From the NCBI GenBank assembly GCA_903960515.1, contig CAJCBL010000114.1, positions 1 to 53,102 on the forward strand: a stretch of DNA of 53,102 nucleotides, in the 5' to 3' direction. Both the position numbers and the translations under genes were made by a program. Source of the stretch: an uncultured Verrucomicrobiota bacterium (GTDB lineage: Bacteria; Verrucomicrobiota; Verrucomicrobiia; Opitutales; Opitutaceae). Shown one piece after another: positions 21,001-29,500 of the stretch; the first letter of the stretch is position 1; each line of letters opens with the position of its first letter. Below the pieces are notes generated by a model that was not told where the DNA came from, searched no databases, and worked only from the letters and a program-made list of their open reading frames with translations.

Positions 21001-24000
21001 GCATGTCTATCGATGCATCCGAAAATGTCTCCTTCCTGGACCCCGACCAGCCCGGCGCCGGATCGCTGGCGTGGATGGCCCCCACCTATACTCTCAAAAA
21101 GAATGTATCCATGGCCCTAGCCATGGACGCCCGGATCACCCAACTCAACGCCGATATTGCGCGCTTCTCGGCCAATGGCGAAAATGTCGACAAATACAGG
21201 GCGGATCTGGCCTCCGCCATCGCGCTGCAGGCTTCGTACGGAACCAAGACAGCCGATCTCTTCACGATCAACCCCATCACCCTGCGCCTGCATAATGTGA
21301 GTCTCGGGGCCGCCACTCTGCTGGGCTCAGGAAACGTCAGCGCCTCCGCAGGGAACAAGGTCAAGATCGTTAACGCGTCCGCCGCCAATCTCATCATCGG
21401 GCGCAGTGCCGCAGATGGTGCAGGTGTCGTGGTCGACGACACCAAGGGCTATGTCTATTTCAATTCCGTCCCGGTGACCAAGCTCGCCGGTTTCACTGGC
21501 AGCCTGGCGAGTATCCAGGCGGGTAATGTTCCTTCCGTTGTACTTAAAAATACCAACCACGACAACCGTCCCTTGCTTCAGATCTCAGGGGATATCATCA
21601 ACAACCATGGCACCATCTCCCTGATCTCCACCGGCACGGCCTACATCGATGGCGCAAGCCTTAGGGCCAAGACCGTGACGGTTTCCGCCGGTGGTGACTA
21701 TATCCAGTCCTACACTGCCGGCTTTACCAATATCGGAGGCGAGCCGGCCGCAGGCTATACGATAGAAGGTACCCCCGTCTCTCCCGCGCCGGTAGTGGGC
21801 TCCAGAATTGTGGCCGGGAGTATTTATATCTCGGCCGAAAAGCTGAATATCAACGGCCTCCTGCGCAGCGGCCTGGATAGTCTGACGGTGACGATTACCG
21901 ATGACGATGTCACCGCGGCTGGCGGAAAGACTGGCACTGCCGACGTCAAGATTCGCGACCTAAACGACGCCAACGGGGGCTATGTCGCGGAGTTGCTCTA
22001 TAACCCCAATCTGAAGTCATTTAGTATTTCAGATGTTACGCTGGGAGGTGGGTATATTGAGCTCTTTGGTAATATCTTCAGCACCGGCAATGGCGCCATT
22101 CAGGTCTTCGACGGTTCGGGAACCATCTCGATCAACAACCCCACCGCCGTCGATCTCCGCCTCTCGGAGTTGGACAATGGCTACAATAAGGGAATCGTCC
22201 GCATCACCGACACCTCTAAGCCCTACGGCAATCAGTATGTGACCACGGAATTCACCCGCGAAAACGGGGCGGTTTCCCAAGTGAGTTATGTGATGGACGG
22301 TGCCAATCGCCTGACCAATCCGCTGAACAGCACAACAGCCAATCCGGCAGAATACCAGCCCACCAAGAATCGCGAGCTTCGCTGGATCAATGAAAAAGTG
22401 ACCGACGAGGTGGTGCTGCATCAGCAGGGGAAATTGATCAAGAAGCCTTATACGGAAACCGACCTGCCCGACGAAACGACCGTAGTGGGCACCCCAGTCA
22501 CGGCCAAGGGCGGCTATTGGCTGGAGGAGGGCTCGGCCGACAGTGCGACAACCAAGGAGGTGAAGCGCGTCATGACTGCGGACAATGTTGATTACTCCTC
22601 ACGGAAGGTGGACGGGAAGAACCAACAACGTTGGAAGACTTACTACACTGTCACGAGGGACACCACCGTAATCAAGCCCGCGTCGGTGCCGATCAAGGTT
22701 TCATTTTTCGGTTCGGCAGCCGGCGCAATTTCGGTGAATTCTACCAATAGCGCGCTCACCATCGGGGACAATGTGAATGCACATGGTGGCACCGTGGATC
22801 TGGCGGCCACCTGGATTCATCAGACCGGCAGTGGCACGATTAGCGGGTCCACGATCAGCCTGACCTCCTCCTCCGGGTCTATCGGGCAAAGTGGAACGCC
22901 TCTCATGGTAGACGCCAGCAAGGCGATCAACGCCTCCTCGGCTGGAAATATCAGCCTGACCTCTCCCGTCGGGGACTTGCGGATTGATCGGCTTCATGCG
23001 ATGGGTAGGGTGAGTCTCGATTCTGCTGGTTCAATCATCGGCGTGGCCGGCCACGAAGTCGGTTACGACACGAAACTGCCGGCCAGCAGTGGTTCTTCCC
23101 AACAGATCAAGATGCACGTCGATCAGACTCCACATATAGTCGCCAAGGAGATCACCCTTAAGGCCAATGACTCCATCGGCGGCGAGGCGGGCACGGCGCT
23201 TGTTGTCGCCAATTTGGACAATGCCTCGGAACTCTCCTTGAGGCTTACTGCTCAGGCAGGCACGGGCGACATCAACTTGTCGGCGCCAACGGTATTGTCT
23301 GTCAACGGTTCGGCGCCGGTGCTAGTCCCCCTGAATCTCTCGGTCAACACCATCACAGCCGAGAATGGAAACGTGACTCTGACGGCCCCGGGAGCCAATA
23401 TTCTCGATGGCAACAATGTGCTTACACTTGATCCTCTCACCGACGAGGAATTGAAGACGATGTGGGGCGACAACGGCCTTACCGGGGTAAATGGCACCAA
23501 TAAGGTCGCAATAGACGAGCAACAGCGCATTCAACAGGCATTGCAAAATGGACTCACACTGGAGTACCACCAGACGTGGGCCTCGGTTGATTACAAGCGC
23601 GCAAATTACAACCCGACTTATGCCTTCAGCTTTACTGCTGCAGAGCATACCTCCCTTAGTGGTCAAGGAGTCAGTGACGCCTCGATCAGCGCCGAAGAGG
23701 CCAGGAGAACCCAGTTCTATCACGCCACACTCAAGCCTGAAACCGCCGTCTATAATTCAACCTACAAGTATGTGCTTTCGGATGCACAGAAAGCCGACAT
23801 CGCCACCGCGAAATGGAATGCCAACAACATGCTCGATTCAGCGCCGGTGAGCGCAGCCTCCACTCTCGGCCTCTCCCCAGGACATGGTGTGGGTGTGGAG
23901 GAAGTCGCCAATATCGTGGGCAAGGTGCTCACTATCTCGGGCCTGACTGTGGGGTCCACGACCGGCACTATCAGTTTTCCCGCCAGCACCGCATGGCAAA

Positions 24001-24623
24001 ACATGACGCCCGAGCAACAGTTCGCGGTGCGCATGGCCTCCACTAGCGATGTCTCCCATAAAATGGTCAACGGCGTGGACCAGGTGTCGATTCACACCGG
24101 CGATGATCTCGATATCCTCGCCTCGAAGAGCCTTTCATTGACGTCGATCGGGTTGGCCCGCGTTTATAGCGACGAGGACCTGCTGTGCAGCCACGTCGAC
24201 CTGCGGGGCGGGGCGATCATCACGAGTTACAAAAACTTGGATATCGCGGGCGGCTCCATCGATGGAGACATCTCACTCTACGCCTGGGATACGCTTTCCT
24301 TCTATGCCGGGGTGGAGATCCCGCTGGGCAATGGGAATGTGCATGTCGAAGCGGCAAATGGAATCAACATCTACACCACGCCGGAAAATGGCAGGGACGG
24401 CTTGCTTGGCGCGGGACTTGGCCCCAAGGCGGGGCAAATCGCCTCCAAATTCCTCGAGGGCTGGAGCCTCAAGAAGATCCGGTATATGTTGCAGAATTTC
24501 GCCGCCCTCGCAGGTTTGGACTATCATATGCAGGCACACCCGACCTCGAATGCACTGATCCCTGCCAGCCTGGAAAAAGAAGAGCCGGAGCCTGTCATCG
24601 TCGTGCGCCACTTGAGTTTCTAA
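11931..24623 (+). CDS. Giant two-partner-secretion exoprotein (filamentous adhesin, LktA-like), TpsA1
   Basis: The 4230-residue product has the layout of a TpsA exoprotein that crosses the outer membrane through a dedicated TpsB pore. An N-terminal signal region of about 61 residues ends in the hydrophobic AGAGVALAMAGTAVGA. Next comes the filamentous-haemagglutinin TPS domain (about 65-190), with NPNGMIIGATGVFNVG at residues 158-173. The body is parallel-beta-helix-like. Between about 1480 and 2660 a repeat of roughly 60 residues occurs about 17 times, each with a core such as VGGAGSGEVAIG followed by N-x-I. Near the C-terminus is a short helical module (LKKIRYMLQNFAALAGLDY) and a final VRHLSF. 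No VENN motif or CDI-type toxin tip is seen. An ATG at 12003 (residue 25) is an alternative start giving a normal-length signal peptide. TpsB follows 15 bases later. Confidence 0.9.
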   Translation: MRQTGSAISMLIRQYRAVLRHSFLMNAILTNPFQHRSLTKVCRSAAGAGVALAMAGTAVGAGPATTSLVVDGTKTSTHIPAPVGGVYEVTTGTVTGNNAINAFTRFDVADGNTVNLRLPSGAINLINLVNDSKASEVYGIVNSLTAAGNIGGNVYFLNPNGMIIGATGVFNVGSLTIQAPTQAVMDSFFSPFYDQDGIINNILEGKIAIGKAGVITVHGKINAMNLVSLQAKDVSLSGAAIYAGEVARAEFAKITNVAGLVPATAFAVTDGAIRIVALSSGNTSATVSIDASTMKADKSISVQASSTSTNAWAGDETATISITGESELVSHGDLSLIATGTISKDVEATTAADLTPEEQAESDQANIDIWGFLGNPLVNVNIQKAVASITVDKDAVLEAEEELTVKSSATFDSKFKVYGLVAGIAWGDGSAKSTINIDGHLEGGAIDVTSITKGTLEVTTSNILHRLITSDAMSFDVMAAVAISNYENTINIGPNAVLKALTPIPDADVADPDHAGSFIKKPVPNLVIKAETEAEEALEVEAGGEKEVAAIAVGVALRTANTSVTIDGTLTGDSIEVGADFEGGDEMGVDSFQGAHFLTPIASGMGLTENTDKIDTVKKFNEAFLEKKGKPGFSLSELGKDMPTAFQSTMKSMQEKVGACGAVAFHESTTSTTVEVNGTITAGNELTIEAKATETGLRRNVSADVGEEKEIGLGIAVVIDDRVNIVDTLIGATAVLTAEEGIKVSAEYVQPYKQTWTDNFTDLWSGDTDLTLKFFTEDLPTLFSCDFGLSSGLFTSGARVAAEGTEFAAAASVNIAMANNQATARVADGAHLATTNASAGAIDISSLVDTEAVNFTGDWGVPLAAAKDAKTGKAKYELDAGFWFHGTESEGSGVGASYLGIFNTNTALALVGNAIITTGKLGVEAKNTGLAVNIGVAGGKAGGFGFDGVVATNFYQNTTIAQISDGAVVNASGLVAVKSEDDFTVIAPQGALCVGSSVGLGVTVGYTQFTRTTAADVGYLDGNSLALAKDVLVSLDPTWSFATGPNAAPVVWNVSGGLSVAAENKGLFVNAALAGAIMVEEEHKAAHAAASQQVLTSGSPLGLVDYDPYEGIPVPKADLGFDNPSDPLPEHAAEASHHAESSSGAGISGGAAVSIFSTTAEALVRGNLQLNAAGAEVALSAKNDDLLVTVAGAATLAGEVTVAGIAGSFVYADTTQNATASLEVLRTTSAKNISAEAERSGLVVSVAASLDAAARDQSFGLAASGAYNNVDGTTQASIKNGTLVATEEVSVNAVDNSTIASATGALTGGGQKVGVGGAFSWNQTDNQTLATIENIRQIDAASVSLLANNNNAIYAPSAAGGVALNESGVGLAGAFSVNLVNDEAHAKIISTTVHSVINTGSLGVQAIDGADGTNGHGNPWVQTKEAEDALDTALKQVDTDTDGVSDGKGDIDVTYTTNPDPYRAAGVTDTTKSYNLSQDTAAAHDKIVAVNLGVGVGSTAGVAVSGAYNQVTGGAGTEVAGNVSINVNGGAAELKAASTGNIIAVGVSVGASEDFAGAMSVGVNLVTTSTKVETNSADGAGNVVIDLQGASSNQLIVASENSTNLLAIDVAVAGSSKVAAITTFGYNQFEGDSLVTLADTTIVSARGSVANLPLNAAFEASNTGNIIAVAAGGSGSGSTAGAASASVNRLGGDSLISLINTDFRIDNASTDTLAATKLVKFDTKATRNILSVCVAGSVASELAGGAGVSYNQIGGQNGVDFTSVDIDVNNADKGALKTAINVTDKMSGQAIVVGGAGSGTGALAASVAINTIGDLAMSPDTSAREKTLTDALTAGNTDAFNDHIVGVQAEGLTSKGSGAVNISGDSDWVTVAVGGAGSGEVAIGLAGAYNNIGGTQSADFRNSDFGSANQFSLSNTSGGNIIGVGAGGSGAGTVAIGTSILINNIYSKTLIDLDKTTIIASDDLPIEAANTSEAVTVSVGGAVAGSVAIGVTGMANKFTNEVAVDVHNASVLATNKAAKSILLSASQTNDITSVAVGGGGAGTVAVAGAVGVNLSNSTTRVAVDNSTLTSQGNLALRSNIDEDILSIGVGASGAGVASVAGTVNPNVLGLHNTISVTDGSTLVAQGSPASYKSSDGLNGILIEAITNEKLKVITINAGGAGVAAVQAAVGVNQISSDTEVTIDHSSLTTNSLGGDILVSAKDSTTGSIYAVSVGVAADLGVGAGVGINTFSQTVKTSVVNATLNAARDIIINAMRQQSGTAVMVGVGGGIAGVGGSVGYAEYSGLSSANVQGGRLTAGRDINLESKADIIVDGDIGSGAGGVVGLAAGVQVISVTGHTEAVLTQHANLNAEQDINVDAASAVKLDTVVISAGAGYVGVDGAINILGFSDTAYIHGDSEVSLDATRNLALEASDKLTVDSIVGGLAGGVVGIGASLDLITAQSSALVEFLGTANAGQSASFSSQLTRDVDSTLVSGTVGGVAAGGAVIVAKFGPNQSVTGAAKVTGYDKSGALLTQPVADMNMVISDLKDNQLGGLYKDKVLTQSEAKTVTSQLNGSWATLQSKPSSSSVSVNGRVTAGTAISVSADDNTTFKLLPVMASAGGVSIGASVAYAKNTDITSVSVGGTCTAPSISIEANDSAKEAFVLGAGAGGIVSVAAAYGQIVDNAEIDATVLQGSVMKASAGLFSLKANSVQAVSDQGDLAMLSGIGGSGAGVYVDSKRIAQVNIENQAKIDADIIDVDAGTSFKQNDASSDDFPNVLLPGISLGGVTVSINKTTLSNRSAIMLGNSVNLAAGSALALNTLNEIETYDFLDVVAGGLLTVVEAQNTLVLNLGGDIAVGQLSTLSSNGSLDLGANTTGSASLKTTGNCGTIAGNADAHATIQGSIHNSVAVDGGAILSSVGNMSVLSGCDIDQLDDALSLSTTSRSYAYGVIAIPTTTAKTTISQTNKITVGDGSQLQAQGDISLLAGKHGPTLTAYYSAKWNGIGSDYQGATLDDSGGQSGVTLDSTLTVDGAVASGLHDQVCMSIDASENVSFLDPDQPGAGSLAWMAPTYTLKKNVSMALAMDARITQLNADIARFSANGENVDKYRADLASAIALQASYGTKTADLFTINPITLRLHNVSLGAATLLGSGNVSASAGNKVKIVNASAANLIIGRSAADGAGVVVDDTKGYVYFNSVPVTKLAGFTGSLASIQAGNVPSVVLKNTNHDNRPLLQISGDIINNHGTISLISTGTAYIDGASLRAKTVTVSAGGDYIQSYTAGFTNIGGEPAAGYTIEGTPVSPAPVVGSRIVAGSIYISAEKLNINGLLRSGLDSLTVTITDDDVTAAGGKTGTADVKIRDLNDANGGYVAELLYNPNLKSFSISDVTLGGGYIELFGNIFSTGNGAIQVFDGSGTISINNPTAVDLRLSELDNGYNKGIVRITDTSKPYGNQYVTTEFTRENGAVSQVSYVMDGANRLTNPLNSTTANPAEYQPTKNRELRWINEKVTDEVVLHQQGKLIKKPYTETDLPDETTVVGTPVTAKGGYWLEEGSADSATTKEVKRVMTADNVDYSSRKVDGKNQQRWKTYYTVTRDTTVIKPASVPIKVSFFGSAAGAISVNSTNSALTIGDNVNAHGGTVDLAATWIHQTGSGTISGSTISLTSSSGSIGQSGTPLMVDASKAINASSAGNISLTSPVGDLRIDRLHAMGRVSLDSAGSIIGVAGHEVGYDTKLPASSGSSQQIKMHVDQTPHIVAKEITLKANDSIGGEAGTALVVANLDNASELSLRLTAQAGTGDINLSAPTVLSVNGSAPVLVPLNLSVNTITAENGNVTLTAPGANILDGNNVLTLDPLTDEELKTMWGDNGLTGVNGTNKVAIDEQQRIQQALQNGLTLEYHQTWASVDYKRANYNPTYAFSFTAAEHTSLSGQGVSDASISAEEARRTQFYHATLKPETAVYNSTYKYVLSDAQKADIATAKWNANNMLDSAPVSAASTLGLSPGHGVGVEEVANIVGKVLTISGLTVGSTTGTISFPASTAWQNMTPEQQFAVRMASTSDVSHKMVNGVDQVSIHTGDDLDILASKSLSLTSIGLARVYSDEDLLCSHVDLRGGAIITSYKNLDIAGGSIDGDISLYAWDTLSFYAGVEIPLGNGNVHVEAANGINIYTTPENGRDGLLGAGLGPKAGQIASKFLEGWSLKKIRYMLQNFAALAGLDYHMQAHPTSNALIPASLEKEEPEPVIVVRHLSF

Positions 24624-24638
24624 GTCTTAAACACTATC

Positions 24639-26300
24639 ATGGAGTCACAATTGAAAGCTAATATCGCTCGTATTCTTCCCGTCTTGGCCTTCCTCCCGGC
24701 TGCTGCCTACGCACAGGTGCCGGGCGATCTTGGCTCCGACCAACGCCATCGCGAGGACCTGCGTGAGGCCTATCGCATCGAAGAGCGCATTGAGAACGCC
24801 CGCAAATCCTACGGTGGAGTCGAGATCGAGAGCCCCCAGACTCCGCTTCCCGCCACCGACAAGCTGTCTGATGAAAAGGTGATGCAGTTGCAGCAGATCG
24901 TATTTTCGCCGGCCCCCCAGGCGGTGCCCGAGGATAAAATGCGCGAGGCCACCAAGACCTATATCGGGCAGAAGGTGAGCATGCGTGACCTTTATCGATT
25001 GCTCGGTGAGATCGATGGCGTCTATGATGCGGCCGGCGTGCTGGGTCGCGCGGTGCTCCCGGTGCAGGATATCAAGAACGGTATCGTGACCGTTCAGATT
25101 ATCGAGGCCCATATCGGTAAGGTCACATCAAAGGGGGGCCACCAGTTTCGCGACTGGTATGTACACAAGACGGTTCCCCTGAAATCGGGCGCTCCCATTG
25201 TGATCAAGCCGATGGAAGGCGCTTTGATTCGCTACAACGCGGCCAATGAATCCCAGCTCCAGGCCGAGCTCGTGTCCGGCACCAACTTCGGAGAGACGGA
25301 TGTGCTGCTCTCCGTAAAGGAGCCGGCCCGCTTTTCCGCCACCGCCTTTGCCGACAACGCCGGCAGAGTGGCCACCGGCAGATTCCGTGGGGGCGTGTAT
25401 GGAGGCGTAAAGAGCATTCTTGGCCTTGATGAGGCTCTCACCTTTTCAGCGGACCACTCTGACGGCACCGACGGTTTTGGTATCCACTATCGCCAGCCCA
25501 TCAGCCCTTGGGGGACCTTTGCCTCTGTTGGCTATGATTCGAGCAAATACAAGATCATCAATGGCACCGTCGAAAGCCTTAAAGTGGATGGTGACGACCA
25601 GACGATTAGTCTGGGCCTAAGTCAGCTCCTGTGGGCCCGGGCCACCTGGACGTTGAGCGCCAACGCCGGCTATGTGATCAGCAAGAGCGAGACTCGCTTC
25701 GAGGGAAAGAAATTGGTTGGTGAAGACCTCGGCATCTACTCCCTTGGCTTGTCGCTATCCAGGCGCGATACCAAGGGCATCTGGGAGGTAAATCAAAACG
25801 CAGCCCAAGTGCAGGAACATGATGATCGCACGGGCAGTTTTCGCTACTATACCGGCAGTCTAATGCGTGTTCAGTGGCTTACCCCGAAGTGGACTTTGAT
25901 CGGCCGCGCATCCTACCAATATGTTGAACAAGAGATTGTGTCGAGTCGCCAGTTTCAGATCGGCGGCGTAGCAACAGTACGCGGTTTTGAGGAGGGCCTG
26001 CTCTTTGGTGAGGACGGCTATGCCGCCACACTTGAGCTGCGCCATCCGCTCCTGGACCGCAAATTCTGCAAGCTGGAGGGCCTTGCCTTCATCGACCACG
26101 GCGCTGTATATAGTGAGGACAGCCCCACGCAACGTTGCCGCAAACTTACCAGCGCCGGGATCGGGACCAATATCGCACTCGGCAAATATATCGGTGCTCG
26201 CGTGGCCTATGCCTGGCCCATCAAATCCTACTCGGATCTTGAGAAGACAGATACGCCGGCTTCCGGCCGTTTTCATTTCAGCGTCCAAGCTTCCTTCTAG
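24639..26300 (+). CDS. Outer-membrane TpsB transporter (ShlB/FhaC family)
   Basis: The 553-residue product is the usual size for TpsB proteins, the Omp85-type 16-strand barrels that secrete TpsA partners. A signal peptide ends at AAAYA, cut near residue 25. A charged helical stretch (30-60) follows, then a POTRA region around 84-160 (GQKVSMRDLYRLLGEIDGVYDAAG, with IVTVQIIEAHIGKV). The barrel spans about 230-553. The lid-loop signature VRGF is at 447-450, followed by GYAATLELRHPL. The last residue is Phe after alternating residues (FHFSVQASF), the standard outer-membrane insertion signal. It lies 15 bases after tpsA1 and 154 bases before tpsA2, the only TpsB in view, so it probably serves both exoproteins. 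Confidence 0.93.
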   Translation: MESQLKANIARILPVLAFLPAAAYAQVPGDLGSDQRHREDLREAYRIEERIENARKSYGGVEIESPQTPLPATDKLSDEKVMQLQQIVFSPAPQAVPEDKMREATKTYIGQKVSMRDLYRLLGEIDGVYDAAGVLGRAVLPVQDIKNGIVTVQIIEAHIGKVTSKGGHQFRDWYVHKTVPLKSGAPIVIKPMEGALIRYNAANESQLQAELVSGTNFGETDVLLSVKEPARFSATAFADNAGRVATGRFRGGVYGGVKSILGLDEALTFSADHSDGTDGFGIHYRQPISPWGTFASVGYDSSKYKIINGTVESLKVDGDDQTISLGLSQLLWARATWTLSANAGYVISKSETRFEGKKLVGEDLGIYSLGLSLSRRDTKGIWEVNQNAAQVQEHDDRTGSFRYYTGSLMRVQWLTPKWTLIGRASYQYVEQEIVSSRQFQIGGVATVRGFEEGLLFGEDGYAATLELRHPLLDRKFCKLEGLAFIDHGAVYSEDSPTQRCRKLTSAGIGTNIALGKYIGARVAYAWPIKSYSDLEKTDTPASGRFHFSVQASF

Positions 26301-26424
26301 TCACAGCGTCATGGTGGTTCATCTAGCTTATGGCCGGATCGTTTTCGATATGATGCACCATCGCATGCAAGCCGTCTCCTCCACGCCCTCGGTATTCGTC
26401 CGCTCTATTTCATTGTCCAAGATC

Positions 26425-26530
26425 TGTGGCTGCACGCCGCAGTAGAAAGATTTTATGCGCCAAACAGGATCAGCGATCAGTATGCTCATCAGGCAGTACC
26501 GCGCGGTACTCAGGCATTCATTCTTGATGA
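26425..26530 (+). promoter_or_regulatory. Conserved 5' block of tpsA2 with the same 16-bp palindrome
   Basis: This is the second copy of the block described at tpsA1. Bases 26455-26530 are identical to 11931-12006, and the palindrome AGTACCGCGCGGTACT is at 26495-26510. The downstream in-frame ATG is at 26527. The preceding 30 bases match the first copy at most positions with no length change. The 154-base gap after tpsB leaves room for a separate promoter, so tpsA2 may have its own transcript under the same control as tpsA1. Confidence 0.65.
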
Positions 26531-29500
26531 GTGCGGTTCGGACCAATCCCTTCCGACATCGATCGCTTACTAGGCTGTGCCGCAGTGCGGCAGGGGCGGG
26601 GGCTGCCTTGGCCATGGCGGGCGGTGCCGTAGCTGCAGGGCCAGCAACTACGGCCCTCGTGCTCGATGGCACGAAGACAAATACCACCATCATCTCCGCC
26701 GGGGGGACCTATGATGTCACGACTGGGACCATTACTGGCAACAACGCCATCAATGCGTTCACCCAATTTGATGTCGCCACCGCCAACACGGTGAACCTGC
26801 ACCTGCCTAGCGGTACCACCAACCTGATCAATCTCGTCAACGACACCAAGGCGTCGCAGATCTACGGCATCGTCAACTCGCTCACCGCAGCCGGCAAGAT
26901 CGGCGGCAATGTTTATTTTCTCAACCCCAACGGCATGATCATCGGTGCCACGGGGGTGTTTAATGTGGGCTCCCTCACGATTCAGGCGCCTGTGCAGTCC
27001 GTGTTGGACGGCTTTTTTGGCGCCAGCCAAGCGGATAACGTCACCGCCGTCCTGGAAGGCAAAGTTCCCATCGGTAAGACGGGCGTGATCACGGTCAACG
27101 GCAAGATAAATGCCATGAATTTGGTCTCCTTGCAGGCCAATACAGTCACCCTTGGCGGGGCGTCCATCTTTGCCGGCGAAGTGGCCCGCGCCGAATTCGC
27201 CAAAATCGCCAATGTGGCCTCTCTCGTCCCGGGTACGGCGTTCGCGGTTACCGACGGCGCCATCAGCATCGTTGCCATAAACTCAGGAAGCGGCACGGCT
27301 GCGGTTTCAATAGATGCCAGCACCCTTCATGCGGACAAGGCGATCAGCGTTCAGGCCTCCTCTACGAGCACCAATATCTACGCCGGGAATGAGACCGCCA
27401 CCATTGCAGTCACCGGGCACTCCCAATTGATCAGTGGGGGAGCGCTCAGTCTCAGCGCCACCAGCGCCGTGAGTGCCACCGTGGAGGGCTCCACAGCCGC
27501 AGACCTCAGCCCGGACGAGCAGGCGGCCTCCGACGACGCCAATAGTGACGTGTGGAGCATCCTCGGCAGTCCGCTCGGCAGTCCCATCGTTGAAGTGAAC
27601 CTGCAGAGCACGAACGCCTCCGTATCCGTAGAGGCCGGCAGCGTGCTTCAGGCTGTGGGCGATCTGGCCGTGGCGAGTTCGGCAAGTTTCGATATATCGT
27701 TCAAGCTTCAAAATCTTGTTGCCGGTGTAGCGTGGGGCGATGGCTCGGCAACCTCGGCTATTTCCATCGACGGAAATCTCCAGGGCGGCTCGATCGAGGT
27801 GACGTCTTCGACCACCGGCACTGTCGATGTGAGCACAGCCAATATCAAAAATGGGCTGATCACGTCGGCCGACATGTCCTTCGATGTGATGGCAGGCGTG
27901 GCCCTTACCAACTACCAAAATAGCATCAATATTGGGCCCAACGCGGTGCTTACCGCACTCACGCCCATAGCGGATGACCCAACAACAGGGGCGGTAGCAA
28001 ATCTCACCATCAAAGCGGTGACCGACGCGGATGAGTCCTTGGATGTCTCGGCCGCAGGTGAGAAGGAAGTGGCAGGTATCGCGGTTGGCGTCGCCCTGCG
28101 CACTGCGAACACCTCGGTAAATATAGCCGGAACCTTGTCCGGCGACACGGTGGAAGTGGGCTCCGAATTCACCGGCTCCGACGAGATCGGAGTCGATTCC
28201 GCCCAAGGTGCCCAGTTCTATGACCCGATTATCAATCCAATTCTGCATCAAAATACGGACAAGATTGGTACCGCAGCAAGCTTTACTGAGAATGCCGGGG
28301 ATTCGGCTACAAAGGAAATCGGAGAGCATAGCAACGACACCCCCAATGCATTCTCTGAGGCCATGGCGAGCCTGAAGGAGAAGGCGGCGGCCTGCGGTGC
28401 GATCGCCTATCACCAGTCCGATACGTCAACGACTGTCTCCGTCAGTGGCCATATCACGGCGGGTCGTGAATTGGCGGTTACCGCCGCTGCGACTGAAACC
28501 GGCTTGCGCCGCAATGTGAGCGCCGATGTAGGCGAGGACAAGAGTGTCGGGCTCGGGGTCGCGGTAGTCATCGACAATCGCGACAATATTGTGGATGTTG
28601 TTATCGAGTCTGCGGGTGTGCTCACGGCAGGTGATGCGATCACCGTGTCCGCCGACTATGAGCAACCCTATCAGCAGACGTGGACAGACAATTTTACCGA
28701 TTTGTGGACTTCCGGCAATTCGGTGAGCAAGACGCTGCTGACTGAGACTCTGCCCAATCTGCTCTCCTGCGATTTCGGACTTTCCGATGGCCTGTTTACT
28801 TCCGGCGCCCGCACTGCCGCCGAGGGTGAGAGCTTTGCCGCGGCTGCCAGTGTAAATGTGGCCCTGGCCAACAATCAAGCCACCGCACGAGTGGCCGACG
28901 GTGCTCATCTAACGACTACCGCGGGCGTCGACAGCTCCATCACTATTTCCTCAAAAGTGGACGCCGAAGCGGTCAACTTTAGCGGCGATTGGGGTGTTCC
29001 CTTGGCCACGATCAATCCGAAAACATTCGATGCCGGTTTCTGGTTCCATGGTACGGAGTCCGGTGACGCAGGCGTTGGTGCAAGCTACCTCGGGATTTTC
29101 AACACCAACACCGCTCTGGCCTTGGTTGGCAATGCCACCATCAGCACCGGAAGCCTTGGTGTCACGGCTACCAACACCGGCTTGGCGGTTGATATTGGCG
29201 TGGCCGGCGGCAAGGCTGGCGGCTTTGGTTTCGATGGCATCGTGGCCACGAATTTCTATAACAACACGACAATCGCCCAAATATCCGATGCAGCCGTGAT
29301 TAGCGTCAGTGGCCCCGTTGCGCTCAGTGCCACCGACAGTTTCACTCTCGTCGCCCCGCAAGGTGGTATCTGTGTGGGCAACAGCATTGGCCTGGGCATC
29401 TCGGTTGGATATACGCAGTTTACGCGCACCACCGCAGCCGATATTGGCTATCTCGACGGAGTGTCGTTGGCCAGCGCGCAGGCTGTCCTTGCCACTCTCG

